NCBI GenBank assembly: GCA_964542855.1
Contig: CAZIWJ010000083.1
Span: 1 to 13,014 of the forward strand
DNA length: 13,014 nucleotides
Source: CAZIWJ01 sp964542855
Lineage (GTDB): Bacteria; Bacteroidota; Bacteroidia; Cytophagales; Cyclobacteriaceae
Reading direction: 5' to 3'
The translations under genes and the position numbers were made by a program. This document shows, in pieces, positions 7,122-13,014 of the stretch (within the stretch, counting starts at the first letter, position 1; each line of letters begins with the position of its first letter). The notes beneath the pieces are model-generated. The model had not been told where the DNA came from, made no database searches, and worked only from the letters and a program-made list of their open reading frames with translations.

Positions 7122-9125
7122 TTAGTTAAACTCAACTTGTTCAGCCTCAATCCAATTCCCGTCTTCACGGATAATTTCAATTAGTTCGTCTACAGCATGT
7201 TCAGTAGGCACGTTGCGTTTTACAACATCCTGACCGCGATAAAGGGTAATTTTCCCTTTGCCAGAACCCACGTAGCCGTAATCGGCATCTGCCATTTCGC
7301 CGGGGCCATTTACAATACAGCCCATGATGCCGATTTTAACTCCCTTCAAATGGTCGGTACGGCGGCGAATCATAGCGGTAGTTTCCTGTAAATCAAAGAG
7401 CGTACGACCACAAGAGGGGCAGGAGATGTATTCTGTTTTAGACATCCGGGTGCGGGCAGCCTGAAGTATATTAAATGATATACTGTTATTTCGTTCAATC
7501 AGGTTCAGGTACTCCTCACGGGTTTTGCCGCTTATTTTTTCCATGCCTAACAATATACCGTCACCAAAACCATCAATTAATAAGCCACCTACATCAGTAG
7601 CGGCATGTAACATTAGTTTATCGTCGGGCAGCAATTCATATCGTCGCATCACAATTACCGGAGTATCCAGTCCCTGCTCTTCCAGCATAAGGAAAACCCT
7701 TCGCTGTTCCGGCATGGCATGTTTATTATCAGTATCGAGAACCAGCACAGCAGATTCCGTTTCCCTCAGCAGGTCGATGAACCCGGGAGTAATATCATTA
7801 ATAGTAGCTTTTATGAAGTTCAGCGATGGGTGCAGGGATGCACCTGAAATGAACTCCTTAGCTAAAATCATGGGAATATTATTAACTTTATCCTCACTTT
7901 CTAGCCACACGTTATAGTCTCTGATTTCCTTTAAACCATTCGGTAACATAAAAGGAACCGGGTTGCTGCCTGAATAAATGAAATCACAACCTGTGTCGTT
8001 CATTGTCCATTTATCGGGTTCAGGCAAATAAAAATGGCCTATATTTTTAAAATCTTTGTACTCCCAGTCGTTCAGCCGGCTTACGTCGGTAATCACCCGG
8101 GGAACGTGGTCTCCGCCAATATTTTCTACCTCACGAGATTTTCTGCGGGTGTATGAAAAAGGATCGTAATTAGCCGGAAGCTTTTCAACTGGTACAATGG
8201 GAGCATGACCGGTACGATCATCGTAGCGGTCAACCAGTGCCTGGGCAACCGGAGCCTCAAATTCCGGCTCTTCAGTTAACGAAACCCTTACCGTATCTCC
8301 CAGGCCATCTTCCAGCAGGGTTCCGATGCCCACGGCCGATTTTACCCGGCCATCTTCGCCATCACCGGCTTCTGTTACCCCGAGGTGCAGCGGGTAAGGT
8401 TGTAATCCTTCTTCATGCAGTTTATGAACCAGGAGTCGGTAAGCCTGCACCATAATTTGCGTATTACTGGCTTTCATGGATAGCACAATATCGTAGTACT
8501 CCAGGTCCTCACAAATCCGGAGAAATTCCAGTGCTGATTCTACCATCCCCAGGGGTGTATCGCCGTATCGGCTCATGATGCGGTCAGACAGGGATCCGTG
8601 ATTGGTACCAATCCGCATGGCTGTTCCTTCTTCCTTGCAGATCTTTACCAGGGGCGAGAATCGTTCCCGGATTCTTTCCAGTTCATCATGATACGTATCG
8701 TCGGTATAAGAAATCGTCTCAAATTTTTTCTTATCGGCATAATTCCCCGGATTAACCCGGACTTTTTCTACGTGGCGGGCAGCAATTTCAGCAGCATTCG
8801 GGGTGAAGTGGATATCTGCAATAAGGGGTACTGTATACCCCCTTTTCAGCAGTTCTTTTTTAATAACGCCCAGGTTCTCCGCGTCTTTTTTACTGGGGGC
8901 GGTAATGCGCACGTACTCACAACCGGCATCAACCATTTTTATGGTTTGTTCTACAGAGCCCATGGTATCCATGGTATCTACCGTAGTCATGGACTGAACC
9001 CGGATTGGGTTGTCGCCACCGAGCGGAATATCACCGATAAAAACTTCCCTGGTTTTTCTTCTGGAATATGAAGTTAGGCTGTTGCAGTAACTTTTAATAT
9101 GATTGATTTGATCGGCCGGATGCAT
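7122..9125 (-). CDS. ispG: 4-hydroxy-3-methylbut-2-enyl-diphosphate synthase, long form
   Basis: Penultimate enzyme of the MEP isoprenoid pathway. It reduces methylerythritol cyclodiphosphate to HMBPP with an iron-sulfur cluster. At 667 residues it is the three-part form known from plants and Bacteroidota rather than the roughly 370-residue E. coli form. The N-terminal TIM barrel shows RVQSMTTVDT (42-51), PLIADIHFTPN (100-110), KVRVNPGN (121-128), RIGTNHGSLS (171-180) and LGVTEAGDGEDGR (248-260). An inserted domain spans about 290-530. The C-terminal domain carries the cluster ligands C569 and C572 (CPSC), C603 (GCIVNGPGE) and E610, with spacing as in E. coli IspG. The start codon agrees with the family N-terminus. 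The SDR gene lies 61 bp upstream and the 67-residue membrane protein 9 bp downstream, all on one strand. Confidence 0.97.
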   Translation of the reverse strand: MHPADQINHIKSYCNSLTSYSRRKTREVFIGDIPLGGDNPIRVQSMTTVDTMDTMGSVEQTIKMVDAGCEYVRITAPSKKDAENLGVIKKELLKRGYTVPLIADIHFTPNAAEIAARHVEKVRVNPGNYADKKKFETISYTDDTYHDELERIRERFSPLVKICKEEGTAMRIGTNHGSLSDRIMSRYGDTPLGMVESALEFLRICEDLEYYDIVLSMKASNTQIMVQAYRLLVHKLHEEGLQPYPLHLGVTEAGDGEDGRVKSAVGIGTLLEDGLGDTVRVSLTEEPEFEAPVAQALVDRYDDRTGHAPIVPVEKLPANYDPFSYTRRKSREVENIGGDHVPRVITDVSRLNDWEYKDFKNIGHFYLPEPDKWTMNDTGCDFIYSGSNPVPFMLPNGLKEIRDYNVWLESEDKVNNIPMILAKEFISGASLHPSLNFIKATINDITPGFIDLLRETESAVLVLDTDNKHAMPEQRRVFLMLEEQGLDTPVIVMRRYELLPDDKLMLHAATDVGGLLIDGFGDGILLGMEKISGKTREEYLNLIERNNSISFNILQAARTRMSKTEYISCPSCGRTLFDLQETTAMIRRRTDHLKGVKIGIMGCIVNGPGEMADADYGYVGSGKGKITLYRGQDVVKRNVPTEHAVDELIEIIREDGNWIEAEQVEFN

Positions 9126-9186
9126 ATATTTATTCAGGTTGTTTTTTTAAAGCAAACTGTAGCTAAAAGAATAATGTTAGAAAAAG

Positions 9187-9897
9187 TTAACCTAAATCTC
9201 CTAATTGAGGGCGCATAACCAATTCTTCCACCACGCTGGTTTTAGAAAGCGCATAAGCGTTGTAAATCGTTTCGGCCACGTCGGAAGCTTTCATTAATCG
9301 TTCTTCCGGTATGTCGGCCCCTTCCCAACTAGCCGTGTAGGTTGCTCCCGGCATTACAGAGGTAACCCGAATATTAAACCCTTTTAACTCTTCGCGCAGG
9401 TTTTTACTCATTCCCAACATGGCAAATTTAGTAATAGAATAAGAACCACCATTGGTATAAGCCCCTAAACTGGCAGTTGAGCAAACATTAAAAATGTGCC
9501 CATCTTTCCGTTTTTTCATGCCTGGAATAAGCGCCCGGCTCAGGTGGTAAGCGGAATAAAGGTTTGTATTCATCATTTGCTCCAGGTTTCCTTCTGCTTC
9601 TTCATGAATAGTGCCCGGAAGAAAAATACCAGCATTATTAATTAATACTTCTACCGGTTTATTAATCGCCTGGATAAATGAGGCAAAATCTTTTACATCT
9701 TTTTCATCAGAAACGTCGGTTGGTCGGAAATGTACTCGTATGTTTGGGTAAGCAGTGGTAATTTCGTTAGCCAAACGAGTGAGGTTCTTTTCATTACGGG
9801 CATTGAGAACAATGGAAAAGCCGCAGGAAGCAAATTTGAAGGCCAGAGCCCTTCCAATACCTTTACTTGACCCGGTAATTACAGCAAGTTGTTGCAT
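9187..9897 (-). CDS. short-chain dehydrogenase/reductase (SDR)
   Basis: Cytoplasmic NAD(P)-dependent oxidoreductase of the classical SDR type, 236 residues in a single Rossmann domain. The cofactor loop is TGSSKGIG (8-15), and Arg34 after the second strand (LNARN) favours NADP(H) over NAD. NNAG is at 87-90 and the catalytic Asn near 110-112. Catalytic Ser140 lies in NVCSTAS, and the Y153-x3-K157 pair in SYSITK. The PG motif near 183 is also present. The substrate cannot be deduced; weak resemblance to 3-oxoacyl-ACP reductases is shared by most of the family. It is the first gene of the minus-strand block ahead of ispG, with a 61-bp gap, so a shared transcript is possible but a metabolic link is not shown. 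Confidence 0.92.
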   Translation of the reverse strand: MQQLAVITGSSKGIGRALAFKFASCGFSIVLNARNEKNLTRLANEITTAYPNIRVHFRPTDVSDEKDVKDFASFIQAINKPVEVLINNAGIFLPGTIHEEAEGNLEQMMNTNLYSAYHLSRALIPGMKKRKDGHIFNVCSTASLGAYTNGGSYSITKFAMLGMSKNLREELKGFNIRVTSVMPGATYTASWEGADIPEERLMKASDVAETIYNAYALSKTSVVEELVMRPQLGDLG

Positions 9898-9922
9898 GAT
9901 TTAAAAAAAGTAATTTTAAATT

Positions 9923-9953
9923 AACAATTAAGTTTACGAAAACCATAATCAAA
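9923..9953 (-). promoter_or_regulatory. candidate promoter for the SDR-ispG block
   Basis: On the minus strand TTTG (9953-9950) is followed after 19 bases by TAATTGTT (9930-9923), a partial match to the Bacteroidota -33/-7 pattern TTTG-N19-TAnnTTTG. It would start transcription about 20 bases before the SDR ATG. The -7 box has two mismatches, so confidence is limited. Confidence 0.35.
9929..9936 (+). promoter_or_regulatory. candidate -7 element for mlaEF
   Basis: TAAGTTTA on the plus strand fits TAnnTTTG except for the last base and lies 36 bp before the mlaE ATG. The 74-bp divergent gap must serve both directions, and this box overlaps the minus-strand candidate by two bases. No clear -33 element was seen. 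Confidence 0.3.
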
Positions 9954-9971
9954 AGATATTAAACGATTCAT

Positions 9972-10718
9972 ATGCCACTTCTTAAACCTTTGCGTGCATT
10001 TGGTGAATATATATTGTTTTTATATTCATTTTTCACCAGCATGGAAACCTTTAAAATTTACGTAAAACGAATATTTGAGGAAGCAGTGCTGATAGGAGTT
10101 AGTTCAATAACCCTCGTGGCCATTGTATCGATATTTTTGGGTGCAGTAACCACCATTCAAACCGCCGATAACCTGGTGAGTGCGTTCATTCCCGATTACG
10201 TTATTAGCCTGGTGGTTCGCGACATGGTAATTCTCGAGCTGGCTCCTACCCTTACCTCTATTGTACTGGCGGGGAAAGTAGGGTCGAACATAGCCGGGAG
10301 CCTGGGTACGATGCGCATTACTGAACAAATCGATGCCCTTGAAGTAATGGGGATCAATGCGTCGTCTTACCTGGTATTACCCAAACTAATTGCTTCGCTC
10401 ATCATGTTTCCTTCCCTGGTTATTATCGCTGGTTTTTTGTCGTTATACGGCGGTTATTTAGCCGGAACGCTATCGGGTGTTTTAACTCCCGAAGACTATA
10501 TTTATGGAATTCGCTCTGAGTTTAATCAGTCTAATTTAATTATGGCAATTATTAAAGGCGTGGTGTTTGCCTTTCTGGTATCTACTATTGCAGCTTTTAA
10601 AGGGTTTTACACCCGGGGAGGGGCCCTGGAAGTAGGTGAGTCCAGTACAACGGCGGTAACTAACTGCTGTATAGCTATTCTCGTTGCTGATTACCTGCTT
10701 GCACAACTGTTAATTTAA
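9972..10718 (+). CDS. mlaE: MlaE-family ABC transporter permease
   Basis: Inner-membrane permease of the Mla/MCE lipid-transport family (PF02405), 248 residues. Hydrophobic segments lie at about 40-65, 75-110, 138-168, 188-210 and 228-248. The family signature runs from ELAPTLTSIVLAGKVGS (89-105) through AGSLGTMRITEQIDALEVMG (108-127), the cytoplasmic coupling region that contacts the ATPase, followed by LVLPKLIA. In characterised systems the permease moves phospholipids between the inner membrane and a periplasmic MCE-domain protein. mlaF follows after 32 bp on the same strand, which supports a two-gene unit; no MCE (MlaD-type) gene is present in the window. The start at 9972 is the first ATG after the upstream stop region and gives the expected family length. 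Confidence 0.93.
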   Translation: MPLLKPLRAFGEYILFLYSFFTSMETFKIYVKRIFEEAVLIGVSSITLVAIVSIFLGAVTTIQTADNLVSAFIPDYVISLVVRDMVILELAPTLTSIVLAGKVGSNIAGSLGTMRITEQIDALEVMGINASSYLVLPKLIASLIMFPSLVIIAGFLSLYGGYLAGTLSGVLTPEDYIYGIRSEFNQSNLIMAIIKGVVFAFLVSTIAAFKGFYTRGGALEVGESSTTAVTNCCIAILVADYLLAQLLI

Positions 10719-10750
10719 ATTAACGTTCCTGTTGAAAGACCACTTCATTC

Positions 10751-11506
10751 ATGATTGAAATTGAAAATATTTCTAAAAAATTCGGTTCCACAGAAGTACT
10801 CAAGTCTATTAGTGGGGAGTTTTACCAGGGTAAAACTAACCTGATTATTGGCGCAAGTGGTACGGGAAAATCCGTACTCCTGAAGTGCATCGTTGGGCTC
10901 ATTCAACCCGATGAAGGTTCTGTTTTTTACGACAAGCGCGATTTCACCAATGCCAATAAGGAACTGAAAACGGATATTCGCAGAGAGATCGGTATGCTGT
11001 TCCAGGGAGTGGCATTATTCGATTCAATGACTGTTGGCGAAAATGTTCGCTTCCCCCTCGATATCCTTACTACCATGCCTGAAGATGAAAAAGAGGAACG
11101 GGTAAACAAGTGTCTTGAACAGGTAGATTTGCCCAATGTTGCTCACCAGATGCCTTCTGAACTCAGTGGAGGCATGAAGAAAAGGGTGGGTATTGCCCGT
11201 GCAATTGTTAATGATGCAAGATATCTGTTTTGTGATGAACCTAACTCAGGCCTCGACCCGCAAACCAGTATTGTTATCGATGAGCTTATCCAGAATATTA
11301 CTGAAGAACTCAATACCACAACCATCGTGGTAACCCACGACATGAACTCGGTGCTGGGCATAGGGCAACACGTATTGTTTCTTCACAAGGGAGAAAAAGT
11401 ATGGGAAGGCAACCAGGATAACATCATGAAAACAGATGTTCCTGAATTAAAAAGTTTCTTTTTTGCCAATAAACTGGTTAAACAAGTTACCGGGAACGAT
11501 TCTTAA
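10751..11506 (+). CDS. mlaF: MlaF-family ABC transporter ATP-binding protein
   Basis: Cytoplasmic ATPase partner of the MlaE permease, 251 residues in one nucleotide-binding domain. Walker A is GASGTGKS (34-41), the Q-loop Gln is Q85 in MLFQG, and the signature motif is LSGGM (138-142). Walker B is YLFCDEP (158-164) with catalytic E163, followed by the D-loop SGLD (166-169) and switch H196 in VVTHDM. LSGGMKKRVGIARAI and CDEPNSGLDPQTS are the forms typical of MlaF rather than of amino-acid importers. All catalytic residues are present. The 3' end overlaps the convergent DUF2851 gene by 20 bp. Confidence 0.95.
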   Translation: MIEIENISKKFGSTEVLKSISGEFYQGKTNLIIGASGTGKSVLLKCIVGLIQPDEGSVFYDKRDFTNANKELKTDIRREIGMLFQGVALFDSMTVGENVRFPLDILTTMPEDEKEERVNKCLEQVDLPNVAHQMPSELSGGMKKRVGIARAIVNDARYLFCDEPNSGLDPQTSIVIDELIQNITEELNTTTIVVTHDMNSVLGIGQHVLFLHKGEKVWEGNQDNIMKTDVPELKSFFFANKLVKQVTGNDS

Positions 11507-12794
11507 TTGTATCATCGGGTTTTATCAGCGTACTCCCTATCCGGCAGTCGAGACATTTACCTTTGGTACAGTAGTTCTTGTAAGTTTCCAGCATCCCCTG
11601 CGAATCCATTGCATTCCGTGCCTGAACACCCACCTTTTTCCAGCGTCTTATTATTTTATTATTTTCAGGTTTAAGCTGTTCCAGGAAGAACAAGGCCTTG
11701 TCAAGGTACCTTTGATCGTCAATCCACTGGCTATAAGCTACCAACACTGGCACGATAGCATTAATAACCAGCAGGGTAATAGTCTGTATTCCCAGTTGCG
11801 GTACCCGCCCTGACGCAGGTTGGTTGAAATGAAAGTGTTTTTGCCAGTAAGGTGATTGCTCTACGGTTAGGTCGTTCATAATTTCCTCAAGGTTATCGGA
11901 ATCTCTCACTTTACCAAACAAGCCAGCACTCCGCTGAATTAATGCAGCTAACTGTGCAATTCTTAATACCGGAAAATTAGCTGGTCTTAATCTCAGAAAC
12001 TTCCATTGGCTATGACGCATTGTGTTTTGCAACTGGTGTTTATGCTGTAAATGAATCCAGTGCTTTTTTAACTCTTCCACATAATTATCAGGTTCAGTCG
12101 CTTCCAGAAGACCGGAATAGCCAAATAACAAGGCTTCCAGCATGGTTGTATCAACCTTATACCTTTGCAATAGCTGTAAGGATATTCCTTCAGCAAGTTG
12201 TTGAAAAGGATCAGCGTTAACCGGTAACCCCATGGTTTTGGCAAGGGTGCGGTAAAGTAATTCATCCCATGAAGCCTCCAGGTTTCTTGCAGCTTTCAGT
12301 ATGTCGGAAGATTTACGGTTTAATCTTTCAAAGAGGGCCTGATCCCACATTTCCTGGAACTGCAAAGGTTCAACACGATGCAACTGGAACTTGCAGGCAA
12401 AGTCATTATTCAGTTGCTGTTCTTTCAGGAAAACATATTGCTGATAAACGCCCGGAAGTAGCCTGTTATGGAGCGAAAGTGTCGGTATCGGACTCTGGTC
12501 AGCATTTAGCACTTCTTTATCGGCATCCCATACCACATGGAGAATTACACCTTCGTAACATGGATCTTTCGAATGGTTGTGCTTATACCAGTCTGAGGCT
12601 TTCACGTGTATTTCAACCGTTCCGTGCCAGGTCATGTTGCCTATTTTTATAACAGCATGATTAAAATCTGGTCCGGCATCCGTATTCAGTATTCCTGGTT
12701 TTATTACGTTAACCGCTTCTCCTTTTATTGTTTTTAGCTGATGTTTATTGAAATATTGTAATTTCCAAACGTGGTGGAGAAAAGCTTCCTGCAT
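11487..12794 (-). CDS. DUF2851 family protein
   Basis: 435 residues, predicted cytoplasmic, no signal peptide or membrane segment. The N-terminal block LHHVWK..YF, then GILNTDAGPDFNHAVIKIG (34-52), WHGTVEIHVKASDWYKHNH (56-74) and YEGVILHVVWDAD (80-92) is the conserved core I know from DUF2851, a family widespread in Bacteroidota with no established function. The conserved Asp, Glu and His residues of the core (DAGPDF, VEIH, DW..H) would suit metal binding, but that is inference. The C-terminus has a small Cys cluster (C409, C414, C417 in YCTKGKCLDC), also typical of the family. The start (MQEAFLHHVWK) agrees with the family N-terminus. It converges on mlaF and overlaps it. Confidence 0.9.
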   Translation of the reverse strand: MQEAFLHHVWKLQYFNKHQLKTIKGEAVNVIKPGILNTDAGPDFNHAVIKIGNMTWHGTVEIHVKASDWYKHNHSKDPCYEGVILHVVWDADKEVLNADQSPIPTLSLHNRLLPGVYQQYVFLKEQQLNNDFACKFQLHRVEPLQFQEMWDQALFERLNRKSSDILKAARNLEASWDELLYRTLAKTMGLPVNADPFQQLAEGISLQLLQRYKVDTTMLEALLFGYSGLLEATEPDNYVEELKKHWIHLQHKHQLQNTMRHSQWKFLRLRPANFPVLRIAQLAALIQRSAGLFGKVRDSDNLEEIMNDLTVEQSPYWQKHFHFNQPASGRVPQLGIQTITLLVINAIVPVLVAYSQWIDDQRYLDKALFFLEQLKPENNKIIRRWKKVGVQARNAMDSQGMLETYKNYCTKGKCLDCRIGSTLIKPDDTIKNRSR

Positions 12795-12935
12795 TTTTTA
12801 TTTGCAGTATAACCGGATCTGGTTTAGAAATCGACGTTGAATTTACAACTGGTCGATATGAGTTTACAGTCGGTAATCATTTGTGATAGTTGGCATGTGG
12901 CCAGCCTGTAACAGTACTGGTAATACTGGCTGTTG

Positions 12936-12949
12936 CGAAATACATTTCG
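12936..12949. repeat. short inverted repeat, possible weak terminator
   Basis: CGAAAT and ATTTCG flank a two-base centre; as RNA it would form a five-pair stem with a four-base loop. It lies 3 bp beyond the putative minus-strand stop at 12953-12955, a suitable place for a 3'-end hairpin, but the stem is short and no U run follows. The rest of 12795-12952 shows no gene and no clear promoter. Confidence 0.25.
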
Positions 12950-12952
12950 TGT

Positions 12953-13014
12953 TTAAACCCGCTTCAACCTAACCAAAGGCAGTGCTTTCAGCATTTTTAA
13001 CCATAAAAAAGGGT
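12953..13014 (-). CDS. possible C-terminal end of a gene entering from the right
   Basis: The minus strand reads PFLWLKMLKALPLVRLKRV and then TAA (12955-12953), open to the window edge. The basic and hydrophobic ending looks like a plausible protein C-terminus, and the other two minus-strand frames are closed within a short distance. With only 19 codons visible, neither identity nor coding status can be settled. Confidence 0.3.
   Translation of the reverse strand, partial: PFLWLKMLKALPLVRLKRV

Noticed and set aside
8598..9071. Plus-strand 157-codon open frame antisense to ispG.
   Set aside because: ispG is unambiguous on the other strand over the whole region; the frame has no domain signature and is a shadow of ispG codon use.
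7122..9125. The ispG gene looked like a possible fusion because it is almost twice the E. coli length.
   Set aside because: The long three-domain form is the normal one in Bacteroidota and plants; the cluster ligands are in the expected places.
12820..12890. Imperfect short repeats resembling CGAC..TTGTAAA in the region upstream of the DUF2851 gene.
   Set aside because: Spacing and sequence vary too much; not convincing as operators, iterons or a repeat array.
12902..12932. CAGCC/GGCTG inverted repeat with nested AGTA/TACT in the right-hand intergenic region.
   Set aside because: Five-pair outer stem with a 21-base interior and no continuing pairing; expected by chance in a gap of this size.

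Overview
The window looks like a chromosomal segment from a Bacteroidota bacterium, most likely Cytophagales or a close relative. The evidence is a leucyl-tRNA synthetase with the insertions usual in this phylum, a long 667-residue IspG with a central insert, a DUF2851 protein ending in a Cys cluster, small Cys-anchored lipoproteins, and almost no Shine-Dalgarno sequences. This placement rests on remembered family features and was not tested by a search. There are no tRNA or rRNA genes, CRISPR arrays, phage genes or intact insertion sequences.

Layout. Positions 1-948 (+) hold the 3' part of a DUF3179 protein. leuS follows (1053-3824, +). A run of minus-strand genes comes next: a short lipoprotein meeting leuS tail to tail (stop at 3821), a six-segment voltage-gated K+ channel (4416-5288), and an SGNH-hydrolase lipoprotein (5534-6217). 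Positions 6218-6908 form a decayed stretch. It carries a broken MmcQ/YjbR-family gene (6514-6844, -) and an unexplained short plus-strand reading frame (6376-6510). A second minus-strand block, in transcription order, is an SDR oxidoreductase (9897-9187), ispG (9125-7122) and a 67-residue single-span membrane protein (7112-6909). Divergent from the SDR are mlaE and mlaF (9972-11506, +). They converge on a DUF2851 gene (11487-12794, -). The last 60 bases may hold the C-terminal codons of another minus-strand gene.

Functionally the window is mostly housekeeping: translation (LeuRS), isoprenoid precursor synthesis by the MEP pathway (IspG), and lipid transport at the envelope (MlaE/MlaF, with no MCE substrate-binding protein here). 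It also has an ion channel and several envelope lipoproteins. I found no convincing new multi-gene system. The points most worth checking are a 15-pair RNA hairpin with a GAAA loop that would bury both the purine-rich ribosome-binding sequence and the start codon of the K+ channel; the MmcQ/YjbR pseudogene with two homopolymer frameshifts and a stop; and the loss of both cysteines from the signature motif of the DUF3179 protein.
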